Source: Flammeovirga agarivorans (GTDB lineage Bacteria; Bacteroidota; Bacteroidia; Cytophagales; Flammeovirgaceae). Taken from it: DNA of 64,000 nt. The notes under the pieces are model-generated. The model saw only the letters and a program-made list of their open reading frames with translations. It had not been told where the DNA came from and made no database searches. Made by a program: the position numbers and the translations under genes. Below, in pieces: positions 54,224 to 62,858 of the stretch (position 1 is its first letter; each line of letters begins with the position of its first letter). The stretch lies in assembly GCF_012641475.1 (NCBI RefSeq), contig NZ_JABAIL010000001.1, positions 248,001 through 312,000 of the forward strand. The letters are read 5' to 3'.

Positions 54224-55672
54224 TTATTTCACTTTTTTGTTGATGTTTATGACTTGGTAAGGACTTGAGATATAGGTACTATATTTTTGTCCTTCGATAT
54301 TTAATTCTTTTTCAAAGTTGGCATAGAAGTCTACTGTTGTCCCTTTTTGGGGAAGCTTAATCTTAGTTGACCAAGTTCCGTCTGATTGTTGTGATAACAT
54401 TTGAGCATTTTCCAATGGAAATAACTCTTTAATGTATCCCGTTGTGGAAGAAAATGGTCTGTTGAACATCCAAAATATTTGAACTGACTTCGCTACTTCT
54501 CCTGGAGCTATTGTAAAGGATATTTCTAAATATTTCTCCTGTTGATAGGTAGAGACAGAAGGGCGAGATAAAAAACTTTCTTGACTACCTAAGAAATGTT
54601 TCAAGATAAATGCATTTAAATTTTGTTGGTTGTTATCTGGTTGATGATCAAAGGGAATTTTATGACCATGTCCTGAATTTCTTTGTAAATAAACTGGGAT
54701 ATTTTGGCAATCCTTATCTACGAGAGGAATATCATAGCAAACAAAATCATGAGTTCCAGGGTGAAACAAAAGTTCAACTTTTCTCTGATTTAATTGATCC
54801 ATATTTTCTGCAATAAATACCTCTTTGTAGTATTGTTGTGCAAGTTGTTCTAACTCTTTCCAAGTATGCCCTGCCGCAAGAGATTTCTCAATAAATGAAG
54901 GACCATAAAAACCACCTAAAAACCGATTCGACTTCTTGATTTGATGTTTCTCTAAATATTGTTCGTTTTCTTTTTCAGCCTTTTCAAATAAAGTTTTATC
55001 TCTCATTCGAATACCGGAGGTAGCATATGGAGAAACTCCTGCATGAACAGCAGTGATACGTTTGTCATGAATAACCGCAATAGAAGGGGAGGCTCCATTT
55101 TTAGAACCACCAGATATCAACACTTTTCCCTGTTCAAAATATTCTGTTTCATTATAAGCTGCAGTAATGGCTCTCATAAGTTGAGCGGGCCACCCGAAGT
55201 ATTGTACAGTACTCTTGGGATCAAGTGTAGTAAAATAGTGTTGATCTATACGTTGTTCTAATGGTTTGTTATTCCAAGTAGATAATTTTTGTAATACAGT
55301 ATGGACAATACCTACGTTATTTTTGATTAGTTCAATATCTGTAGGACGCTTAATGAGTGCATCTTTATGTATTTCGGGTAAACGGTGTCCACCAGTTAAA
55401 TGAAAACCTTTGGCTTTCCCATTGGCAGGTACAATAAATCGTACAGGAACTCTAAAGACTTCTCCTTTATAAAATTCACCGACATGTATTTCTATCAATT
55501 TTTGTTGGGTAGGAATTTTTCCTTCTACTAAATGCCAGTCTTCTATAATACGGGTATCTAATGTGGAGGGATCTAGAATGGCCTCCATGTCAAATAGTTT
55601 ACTGTTTGAGAATTGCCCGTAGGCAGTATTAAAAAATATAAGTAGTAAGAATAAAATTGTTGTAGTCTTCAT
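54224..55672 (-). CDS. Secreted alpha/beta-hydrolase-like protein
   Basis: 482 residues, signal peptide (NTAYGQ). Around 190-200 VLISGGSKNGASPSIAV gives a G-x-S-x-x-G nucleophile elbow; FHPGTHDFVCYDI near 306 and RNSGHGHKIPFDHQ near 334 may hold the Asp and His. The C-terminal 110 residues are beta-rich. This layout is reminiscent of PhoPQ-activated pathogenicity-related (PqaA-like) hydrolases but without proof. Substrate unknown. Confidence 0.65.
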   Translation of the reverse strand: MKTTTILFLLLIFFNTAYGQFSNSKLFDMEAILDPSTLDTRIIEDWHLVEGKIPTQQKLIEIHVGEFYKGEVFRVPVRFIVPANGKAKGFHLTGGHRLPEIHKDALIKRPTDIELIKNNVGIVHTVLQKLSTWNNKPLEQRIDQHYFTTLDPKSTVQYFGWPAQLMRAITAAYNETEYFEQGKVLISGGSKNGASPSIAVIHDKRITAVHAGVSPYATSGIRMRDKTLFEKAEKENEQYLEKHQIKKSNRFLGGFYGPSFIEKSLAAGHTWKELEQLAQQYYKEVFIAENMDQLNQRKVELLFHPGTHDFVCYDIPLVDKDCQNIPVYLQRNSGHGHKIPFDHQPDNNQQNLNAFILKHFLGSQESFLSRPSVSTYQQEKYLEISFTIAPGEVAKSVQIFWMFNRPFSSTTGYIKELFPLENAQMLSQQSDGTWSTKIKLPQKGTTVDFYANFEKELNIEGQKYSTYISSPYQVININKKVK

Positions 55673-55695
55673 GATAGTTTTTCCATAGAATAATA

Positions 55696-55749
55696 AAGTA
55701 TGTAATATAGAATATTTAAGGGAAGAACCGTATTCTATATTACATACTT
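55696..55749. repeat. Perfect 19-base inverted repeat
   Basis: 55696-55714 and 55731-55749 are perfectly complementary (arms start AAGTATGTAATATAG), with a 16-base loop. It lies between two minus-strand genes; T-tract is poor on both strands. Terminator or processing hairpin. Confidence 0.75.
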
Positions 55750-55773
55750 ATTTTTCATAGGTTATTCAGACTG

Positions 55774-57876
55774 TTAACTGTCAAAAAAAGGTTGTTTTAA
55801 CCATCTTTTGCCAGTAGCCTTCTTAACGGCATTAGCAAATGCAGGACTAGAAGGAGGCATACCTGGTTCACCTAAACCTGTTGGTGCTTCATTACTATCT
55901 ACGAAGAAAGTCTCCACTATTGGAGTATCCATCATTCTAATCAATTTATAGGTATCGAAGTTTTGTGATTGAGCAACACCATTTTTTATTGCCATATCAC
56001 CATACATCGCGTGGCCGATTCCATCTATAATGGCACCTTCGATTTGGTTTTTCGCCCCTGATGTATTGATTACAATACCACAATCTACTGCTGCATATAC
56101 CTTCTTAGCCACAGGTTTGTCGCCTTTAATTTCGATCTCACATACTTCTGCCACATAACTATTATGACTAAAGTAGCATGAAAAACCTTGAGAAATACCA
56201 GGTTTTGGTTTTCCCCAGTTTGACTTTTCTTTTACGAGTTGGATTGTATTCTGCATTCTCTCAGGATCGTAAGGAATCTTATCTTTTCCTTTTGCCTGTT
56301 CCAGTAATTCCATACGAAGGTCTATAGGATCTTTCTTTAGAGTAAGAGCTAAGTCATCCATAAAACACTCTGTAGCAAATCCTAAGAAGTTTGTGATAGG
56401 AGCTCTCCACCATAGAGTAGTTACATCAGCATCAACACTTTCAGATTCTGCTTTATAGTTCTCTATTGCACCAAATGGGAAGTACTTTGGTAATACCCAT
56501 GACATTCCTCTATTGTTGACAATCGCTTCTTTAATATGGTAGCCTGTAACTTTACCATTTTTAATCGCTGCCTCAACTTTATATTTTACTTTTGGTCTAT
56601 ATTGACCAACACTCATATCATCTTCTCGTTGGTACATTAACTTTATAGGAGCCTTGGCTAAAGAAGAAACCATGGCAGTATCCTCAACAAAGTCAGTACT
56701 TAAACGCCTACCAAAGCCACCGCCCATACGAGTCATGTCCACACTAACGTCTTCTACTTCTTTGTTGAACATCTTTGCTACTGTTTTTGCAGAGCTTTCA
56801 GGAACTTGTGTAGGTCCAACTAAACGAATTTTCTCTCCTGTAACATCAGCAAAGAAATTCATCGGTTCCATTGTATTGTGTGGCAAGAAAGGAGCTTCAT
56901 AAGTTCTTTCAAGTAGTTGGTCGGCTTTCGCCCTTGCCGATGCATAATTCCCCGTTTTAGAACGTACATCTAGCTTAGATTTTTTGAGAATTGCATCCAT
57001 CTTTTTATCAAAAACATCTGTGTCTTGAGAAGATTGGAGGTTATCCCATTTGATATCAAGTTTGGATTTACCTTGGAAAACGGCCCAGGTATTTTTTCCA
57101 ACGACAGCAATTTTGTTGTCAAAAGAAAAAATTTGTTCTACTCCTTGTACCTTCTTGGCTTCTGTATCATCAAAAGATTTTAGTGTAGCTCCAAAAGGAG
57201 GTCTAGCAATTGCGGCGTATTTCATTCCTTCCTCTCTATAGTCTACGCCATATAATGGCTGCCCTTTCAGGATAGGTTTGATATCTACATTTTTAACAGC
57301 TGTACCAATAAGTTTAAAATCTTTGGCATCCTTTAGTGGTGCATTTTCAGGTACAGGAAGCTTCACTGCTGCTTCTAGTACTTCACCATACTTAAATTTA
57401 TCACCATTGGCGTTTGTGATCACACCTTGTTCTGCTTTGCATGTTGAAACGTCCACTTTCCACTGCTGAGCAGCAGCAGTTAATAACATCATTTTAACAC
57501 TAGCTCCTGCATTTCTTAAAGTAGGAAAAGTTTGTCGTATTGATTGACTACCACCAGCTACCTGACGGTTAAAATCTTTACTTAATGGAGCTTGTTTTAC
57601 GGTTACATTCTCCCAAGCAACATCCAACTCTTCAGCTACAATCATAGGCATTGCAGTTTTTACACCTTGACCGATTTCAGGGTTGGGAGAGTAGATAATC
57701 ACATGGCCCGTATTGGCCATTTCGATAAAAGCATTGAAGTGTTGGAAATCCAGGTCTTCGATAGAAGTTGGCATTTTCGATTCTGCCTCACTAGTGCAGC
57801 CAACGCCAATTAGTAACCCTCCACTTGCCAGAAGAGAGAGTTTTAGGAAGTTTCTTCTGTTAATAGATTTACTCAT
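55774..57876 (-). CDS. Molybdenum hydroxylase, molybdopterin-binding subunit (IorB-like)
   Basis: 700 residues with a Tat-like signal (RRNFLKLSLLASGG) and lipobox-like GVGCTS, so exported to the periplasm and possibly lipid-anchored. Motifs: NPEIGQGVKTAMPMIVAEEL (Q near the cofactor), FLPHNTMEPMNFFAD, RMGGGFGRRLSTDF (molybdopterin contact), GLGEPGMPPSSPAFANA near the C-terminus with the catalytic Glu. This is the isoquinoline 1-oxidoreductase beta / xanthine dehydrogenase large-subunit family; the substrate may be an aldehyde or N-heterocycle. Two bases behind the 2Fe-2S subunit. Confidence 0.92.
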   Translation of the reverse strand: MSKSINRRNFLKLSLLASGGLLIGVGCTSEAESKMPTSIEDLDFQHFNAFIEMANTGHVIIYSPNPEIGQGVKTAMPMIVAEELDVAWENVTVKQAPLSKDFNRQVAGGSQSIRQTFPTLRNAGASVKMMLLTAAAQQWKVDVSTCKAEQGVITNANGDKFKYGEVLEAAVKLPVPENAPLKDAKDFKLIGTAVKNVDIKPILKGQPLYGVDYREEGMKYAAIARPPFGATLKSFDDTEAKKVQGVEQIFSFDNKIAVVGKNTWAVFQGKSKLDIKWDNLQSSQDTDVFDKKMDAILKKSKLDVRSKTGNYASARAKADQLLERTYEAPFLPHNTMEPMNFFADVTGEKIRLVGPTQVPESSAKTVAKMFNKEVEDVSVDMTRMGGGFGRRLSTDFVEDTAMVSSLAKAPIKLMYQREDDMSVGQYRPKVKYKVEAAIKNGKVTGYHIKEAIVNNRGMSWVLPKYFPFGAIENYKAESESVDADVTTLWWRAPITNFLGFATECFMDDLALTLKKDPIDLRMELLEQAKGKDKIPYDPERMQNTIQLVKEKSNWGKPKPGISQGFSCYFSHNSYVAEVCEIEIKGDKPVAKKVYAAVDCGIVINTSGAKNQIEGAIIDGIGHAMYGDMAIKNGVAQSQNFDTYKLIRMMDTPIVETFFVDSNEAPTGLGEPGMPPSSPAFANAVKKATGKRWLKQPFFDS

Positions 57877-57878
57877 GA

Positions 57879-58340
57879 TTATTTAGACATTTTTTGGGCT
57901 GCAGTAGCAACTGCTTTTTCAATTCGATTATAAGAAGCACAACGGCAAATGTTACCATTCATGGCCATTCTAATTTCTTCAGAGGAAGGGTTAGGATTCT
58001 TCTTTAGTAATGCAGAAGCTGTCATCATCTGACCTCCTTGACAATACCCACATTGCGGTACATCTATTTCTTCCCATGCTTCTTGAACAGGATGATCACC
58101 ATTTTCAGATAAACCTTCAATTGTGGTAATTTCTTTGTCTTCGGCCATAATAACCATCGTCTGACAGCTACGTTGTGCTACTCCGTCAATATGAACTGTA
58201 CAAGCTCCACATTGACCGATGCCACAACCAAATTTTGTTCCTACTAATCCGAGTTCGTCTCGAAGCACCCATAATAATGGAGTGCCATCATCAACATCTA
58301 ATTTGTAGTTTTTCTTGTTAATGTTCAGAGTAACTTCCAT
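57879..58340 (-). CDS. 2Fe-2S subunit of the molybdenum hydroxylase (IorA-like)
   Basis: 153 residues. The plant-type 2Fe-2S motif CGIGQCGACTVHIDG with GCG before it (about 37-53) and a second cluster motif CGYCQGGQMM ... CRCASYNRI (about 98-140) are complete. Transfers electrons from the molybdopterin subunit. Followed directly by the large subunit; together they match the two-subunit isoquinoline-type hydroxylases. Confidence 0.94.
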   Translation of the reverse strand: MEVTLNINKKNYKLDVDDGTPLLWVLRDELGLVGTKFGCGIGQCGACTVHIDGVAQRSCQTMVIMAEDKEITTIEGLSENGDHPVQEAWEEIDVPQCGYCQGGQMMTASALLKKNPNPSSEEIRMAMNGNICRCASYNRIEKAVATAAQKMSK

Positions 58341-58359
58341 AATTCTTAAGCAAACTGCT

Positions 58360-58941
58360 TTATCGTATATTTAATAATTCCGTATAATTCTCTTCAGTAT
58401 CCACATCAAAGAAAAGTTGTTCTGATGCTACAATATGAATACTATCTTTATTTTCTCTTATGATATTTTTTGCTCCTTCATCTCCAGTCAATTGTAATAA
58501 CTGAGGAAATACCGACCGATCAAAAATAGCAGGTACTCCTTTTATATCTTGAAATTGACTGATGATAATATTTGCCTGATTACTGACCTTCCATAATGCT
58601 TCAAGGTGTGATTTAGAAACCAAAGGCATATCTGCTAAAACAACCATTATTTTTTGTACTTCAGGTAGCTTTTGGATGATTTGGTTGATCCCAAAAGAAA
58701 TACTGGAACCTAATCCGTTTTGCCAATTTTTGTGATGTAGAGGTTGAGCGGCTGATGAATCAATCACAACATGAACCTGATCTTGGTATGCACCTGTTAC
58801 TACAAATGTATGGGTGGTTGTTTTAATGACTTTGTTGATACAATGCTCCAATAATGTATAGTCATTCCATAGTAATAATTGTTTTGGGCGTTGTAATCGT
58901 TTACTACCTCCGGCTGCTAATATGAGTGTAGCTTTACACAT
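58360..58941 (-). CDS. mocA: Molybdenum cofactor cytidylyltransferase-like protein (MocA/MobA type)
   Basis: 193 residues from ATG 58941, which overlaps the xdhC stop by 8 bases; a longer frame to 59046 duplicates the xdhC end. LILAAGGSKRLQRPKQLLLW at 5-24 is the nucleotide-binding signature (AAGxSxRxxxPKxL), then VVLADMPLVSKSHLEALW near 93. It adds CMP to molybdopterin for the hydroxylase encoded downstream. Confidence 0.88.
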   Translation of the reverse strand: MCKATLILAAGGSKRLQRPKQLLLWNDYTLLEHCINKVIKTTTHTFVVTGAYQDQVHVVIDSSAAQPLHHKNWQNGLGSSISFGINQIIQKLPEVQKIMVVLADMPLVSKSHLEALWKVSNQANIIISQFQDIKGVPAIFDRSVFPQLLQLTGDEGAKNIIRENKDSIHIVASEQLFFDVDTEENYTELLNIR

Positions 58942-59941
58942 GGGCAGGTATTTTAGTAGAGATAGACATTGGTTGTTTATTTCTACAAACGGCAAGAATT
59001 TCTGCCATAATAGAAATACTGATTTCTTGAGGTGTAATAGCACCAATATCTAATCCGCATGGACTATGAATCTTATCAACAAATTCAACATCAATTGTTG
59101 GTAAGTACTCAAAAAGTTGGTTGATTAATTTTTCTTTTCTCCTTTTTGCACCTAAAACACCAAGATATGCGAAGGGTTTTGTGGATAACTTGAGTAAATA
59201 CTTCAAATCTTTCACAAAACTGTGTGTCATAATCACAATGGCGGTTTGTTGATCTGTGGATAACTTTTCGATTTCATCTTCATTTAATCGAATCAACTCT
59301 TGTGCACCAGGAAAATCACTAACATCATGTTGACCATGAACACTATCAATAATGGTTACATTCCAACCTGTAATCGAAGCATATTGACAGAGTGTTTTAC
59401 TATCATGTTCGGTACCAAAAATATAGAGTTGAAATTCCGGCGATAATGTCTGAGAAAACTGTTGATAGTCTTCTGGATTAATCACAAAAGTAGGAGAGAA
59501 TGTAGCTCCAAGATCAGTTGAAAACTGAGTGTAACTTTTTCCTTCTAGATGATTTTCATTGGAGTAATAACTTACCGTATGGAGTGAGAGACGTTTTTGA
59601 AGTATCAGGTTAAAATCCATCAAACTCTTTTTATCCACATAGAAGGGTTCAATTAATATTTGAAGTACTCCTTCGCAGCCTAAACGAAAACGACCGTCGT
59701 ATTCCATCATTTTCGCTTGTGATGTTTCAAAGACAGTTTTCGCTTGCTTTTTAATCTCGTTCTCCACACATCCACCACTAACAGCACCAATCATTTTTCC
59801 GTTTTCAAGCAAAAGCATACGTACACCAGGCTTACGATATGAAGAGCCATTGAGTGCAACGACAGAAACCAATACACATTTGATTTGCTGAAGCTGTGCT
59901 TGATATGAAGTGTAGACGATGTCCTTTAGTTCATGTAACAT
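58934..59941 (-). CDS. xdhC: XdhC-family maturation protein
   Basis: 335 residues. N-terminal XdhC/CoxI part with SSYRKPGVRMLL and GAVSGGCVENE near 33-57, then a Rossmann-like XdhC C-terminal domain with FGTEHDSKTLCQYA and FAYLGVLGAKRRKEK, and the end HSPCGLDIGAITPQEIS. XdhC sulfurates and inserts the Mo cofactor. First gene of the hydroxylase operon. Confidence 0.93.
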   Translation of the reverse strand: MLHELKDIVYTSYQAQLQQIKCVLVSVVALNGSSYRKPGVRMLLLENGKMIGAVSGGCVENEIKKQAKTVFETSQAKMMEYDGRFRLGCEGVLQILIEPFYVDKKSLMDFNLILQKRLSLHTVSYYSNENHLEGKSYTQFSTDLGATFSPTFVINPEDYQQFSQTLSPEFQLYIFGTEHDSKTLCQYASITGWNVTIIDSVHGQHDVSDFPGAQELIRLNEDEIEKLSTDQQTAIVIMTHSFVKDLKYLLKLSTKPFAYLGVLGAKRRKEKLINQLFEYLPTIDVEFVDKIHSPCGLDIGAITPQEISISIMAEILAVCRNKQPMSISTKIPAHV

Positions 59942-60106
59942 TTAAATATGGTAAGTTGGGTGAGGTCGAATGTATTTAATGAAATGATTGACATTCCGCT
60001 GCTGTTGTTGTATCAAAAGTAGAAATAATACTACAGAGTTGGAATTTAGAATGATAATTAGTTCGACAAGTCGATAAATTTGACTCATTTTTAGTTAATT
60101 TCAGTT

Positions 60107-61636
60107 ATGAATGCTCAGAATAACTCCTACTCAAAAACTCAAAAGTGGACACTTATAGTGACTATCATTGCTTCTAGTTTGGCTTTTATTGATGCTACTG
60201 CTTTGAATGTTGCCCTGCCAGCGATCCAGAAAGACTTAGGAATGACTGGTACTCAATTACTTTGGGTGATTAATGGGTATATGCTTTTCTTGTCTTCACT
60301 GTTAATGGTCGGAGGGGCTTTAGGAGATTTATATGGACGAAATAAGATATTTCAGATAGGGTTGGTCATCTTTGCTTTAGCTTCTTTGTCTTGTGGTTTT
60401 GCCGTAAACCCAATGCATTTATTACTGTCTAGAGCAGTGCAAGGAATAGGAGGAGCATTATTGACACCAGGAAGTTTATCGATTTTAAGCGCACAGTTTG
60501 ATGAAGACAACCGAGGTAGAGCATTTGGTCTATGGTCGATGTTTAGTGCACTAACTAGTATCTTAGGACCAATCTTAGGTGGTTGGTTAGCTGAAATAGG
60601 GTGGTGGCGAGCGATCTTTTTCTTGAACACTCCTTTTGCTGTATTTATCCTATTAGTAATGAACTCAAGGATTCCTGAGAGTAGGAATTCTCATGCAGAG
60701 AAATTGGATATTTATGGGGCCATTTTAGTGACCTTAGGATTAGCGGGAATTACTTATGGGTTTACAGAGTCCTCAAATTATGGCATTTTTGATCCAATGG
60801 TTCTTACATCGGTAACACTTGGAGTAATTGCTATGATTGGCTTTATTTTTTTAGAGAAACACAGTACCCATCCGATGATGCCATTGTCGTTATTTTCGTC
60901 AACGGTGTTTTCAGTGACCAATATTATTACTTTTCTGATCTATGCCGCTATGGGAGGAGCCTTGTTTTTCGTTCCTCTTAATCTGATTCAAATTCAAGGA
61001 TATTCGGGTATTGAGGCAGGGCTTTCTCTACTTCCTGTAATATTATGTATTGCGATTATCTCGCCATCAATGGGGAAAATTGTAGATAGATATGGTTTTA
61101 GAAATTCATTACTAATTGCTCCTATCATTACAGCATTGGGGTTTGCTGCGTTTGTATTAGCAGGAAAAACAGCAGGGCCTTCCGCTTATTTTTCAACTTA
61201 TTTTGTTCCTTTTTTGCTGGTAGGTATCGGAATGGGAATTATTACAGCTCCACTTACTACTGCAGTTATGGGGGCTGTCGATGAGAAACATGTTGGTGTG
61301 GCGTCTGGAATTAATAATACAATTGCTAGAGCAGCCAATGTTTTGGCAGTAGCTTTTATGGGATCTTGGGGGCTAATTGCCTTTAAATCGAAAGTAAGTG
61401 ATCAACTAAAAGATTCAGATCTTCATCAAGGACTAAAAGATAGGGTGCTTAGTGAGGCGTCTAATTTTACAGCAGCCAAAGCACCAGAATTTTTACAGCA
61501 ATCGTTACAGCTTCAAATACAAGATATTTATCAACGTGCATTTTTATATTCATTTGATGAGGTGATGATAATTGCTTCCGTAATTACAGTTTTATCGACA
61601 GTAGCAACTTTGGTGGTTTATAGCAAAATAAAGTAA
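60107..61636 (+). CDS. DHA2-family MFS drug efflux transporter
   Basis: 509 residues with about 14 membrane helices. Motifs: FIDATALNVALPAIQ (motif D1), LGDLYGRNKIFQIGLV (motif A), RAVQGIGGALLTPGSLSIL (motif B) and GPILGGWLAEIGWWRAIFFLN (motif C), the EmrB/QacA group. Uses the proton gradient to export cationic or lipophilic compounds. Divergent from xdhC. Confidence 0.92.
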   Translation: MNAQNNSYSKTQKWTLIVTIIASSLAFIDATALNVALPAIQKDLGMTGTQLLWVINGYMLFLSSLLMVGGALGDLYGRNKIFQIGLVIFALASLSCGFAVNPMHLLLSRAVQGIGGALLTPGSLSILSAQFDEDNRGRAFGLWSMFSALTSILGPILGGWLAEIGWWRAIFFLNTPFAVFILLVMNSRIPESRNSHAEKLDIYGAILVTLGLAGITYGFTESSNYGIFDPMVLTSVTLGVIAMIGFIFLEKHSTHPMMPLSLFSSTVFSVTNIITFLIYAAMGGALFFVPLNLIQIQGYSGIEAGLSLLPVILCIAIISPSMGKIVDRYGFRNSLLIAPIITALGFAAFVLAGKTAGPSAYFSTYFVPFLLVGIGMGIITAPLTTAVMGAVDEKHVGVASGINNTIARAANVLAVAFMGSWGLIAFKSKVSDQLKDSDLHQGLKDRVLSEASNFTAAKAPEFLQQSLQLQIQDIYQRAFLYSFDEVMIIASVITVLSTVATLVVYSKIK

Positions 61637-61640
61637 GAGG

Positions 61641-61669
61641 AAGAGTGGTGTAAAAACACCCCTCTTTTT
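61641..61669 (+). terminator. Terminator of the MFS gene
   Basis: AAGAGTGGTGT (61641-61651) and ACACCCCTCTT (61656-61666), one mismatch, then T. Confidence 0.8.
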
Positions 61670-62060
61670 ATGATTGAACTACTGGGACTGAATTGTCATT
61701 TTTAGCTTCTTCTAATTGTGTATATAAGTAATATGAAGAAGTGATTAATAGGAATCCAACTAATGCTGCATAGTATTCATTATCATGAATATTAATATGA
61801 GCTCCAATGGCTAGCAAAGTATTGAATGTAAATCCTGCATAGGCCCATTCTGTAAGTTTCTTAGATAAATTTGCCCAAATAGCTACTAAGCCTAAAACCT
61901 TTGCTACAGCTAATGGATAGATGATAAATGTAGGAAAACCTAGTTTTACAAAAGCAGGTGCTGCTACTTCATCGTACTGGAAAATGTACATTGACGCACT
62001 CATAAGCATTAGTGCAGTGAAAAGTCCAGTGATGATGCGAAAGAGTAGTTTCTTATTCAT
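61668..62060 (-). CDS. DoxX-like membrane protein
   Basis: 130 residues with four membrane helices; the pattern KLGFPTFIIYPLAVAKVLGL and helix 3-4 sequence resemble DoxX-like/DUF417-type small membrane proteins. Role unknown, though many are redox- or thiol-linked. The upstream palindromes and the divergent MarR gene suggest control by MarR. Confidence 0.82.
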   Translation of the reverse strand: MNKKLLFRIITGLFTALMLMSASMYIFQYDEVAAPAFVKLGFPTFIIYPLAVAKVLGLVAIWANLSKKLTEWAYAGFTFNTLLAIGAHINIHDNEYYAALVGFLLITSSYYLYTQLEEAKNDNSVPVVQS

Positions 62061-62080
62061 AATATTTAATTTACTGGGGC

Positions 62081-62100
62081 ATATTTTCCATGGAAAATAT
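62081..62100. promoter_or_regulatory. Palindromic operator, DoxX/MarR
   Basis: ATATTTTCCATGGAAAATAT is a perfect 20-base palindrome 21 bases upstream of the DoxX gene start. Its core CATGGAAAAT recurs at 62157-62166 and, less exactly, at 62172-62181. Confidence 0.7.
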
Positions 62101-62141
62101 ATTGATAAAAAAATGTTTTTCTGTTTTGATGACTCAAATGT

Positions 62142-62159
62142 ATGTAAAATATTTTACAT
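62142..62159. promoter_or_regulatory. Palindromic operator, MarR side
   Basis: ATGTAAAATATTTTACAT is a perfect 18-base palindrome that overlaps ATTTTACATGGAAAAT (62151-62166), a near-perfect copy of the first operator core. Confidence 0.65.
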
Positions 62160-62240
62160 GGAAAATAATTATATGGAAAATTTTATTATTTTTGATCCTA
62201 AATGAAAGAATTACTTACTTTCGCATAGAAATAAGAGCAT

Positions 62241-62699
62241 ATGAAAACCATCGACGAAATAATAAAAACAAAATTTAAAGACGATAGACACCGTTTTATA
62301 GCCAATATGATGTATACGAGCAATTGGTTACAAAATAGTTTTGTAGATTTTTTAAAACCGTATGCATTGTCTCCTCAACAATTCAATATTCTTAGAATAT
62401 TAAGAGGTGCAAAAGAGAAATGGGTAACAATGAACGATATCAAAGAGTTGATGATTGAAAAAGCCCCAAATGCAACGCGCCTTTCCGATAAATTACTAGA
62501 CAAAGGTTTGGTAGATAGAAAAAGAGCAGACCATGACCGTAGGGTGGTGTATTTATCAATTACTCCTGCAGGATTGGACCTATTGGCCGAAATTGATAAA
62601 GAAGAAAGTCATTTAGACAAATCGAACTTTGATAATATCACTGAAGAGGAAGCAAAAATTTGTAGCCATATTATTGATAAACTGAGAAACTCAGAATAA
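62241..62699 (+). CDS. MarR-family transcriptional regulator
   Basis: 152 residues: winged helix with SPQQFNILRILRGA near 44-57, MNDIKELMIEKAPNATRLSD (recognition region) and the wing DRKRADHDRRVVYLSITPAG near 91-110. MarR proteins usually repress their own and a neighbouring gene. Divergent from the DoxX gene across the palindromes; a -7-like TACTTTCG at 62216-62223 precedes it. Confidence 0.92.
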   Translation: MKTIDEIIKTKFKDDRHRFIANMMYTSNWLQNSFVDFLKPYALSPQQFNILRILRGAKEKWVTMNDIKELMIEKAPNATRLSDKLLDKGLVDRKRADHDRRVVYLSITPAGLDLLAEIDKEESHLDKSNFDNITEEEAKICSHIIDKLRNSE

Positions 62700-62858
62700 T
62701 CAAAGCCAATTCATGTAATTCTTTTCTACTATTTTGAACGTATTCGATACGCTATTTTAAGTTAACTATAGCATATCAATTTTTTAGATATTCAGATGTG
62801 TCTTTTTCTAAAGTTTTGATACATCTAATAAAAAGAGTTTGACTTCAAAATAGATAAG

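Noticed and set aside
58942-59046. Longer start for the MocA-like gene
   Set aside because: The extra 35 residues duplicate the end of xdhC in another frame; the ATG at 58941 gives the conserved LILAAGG start at once.
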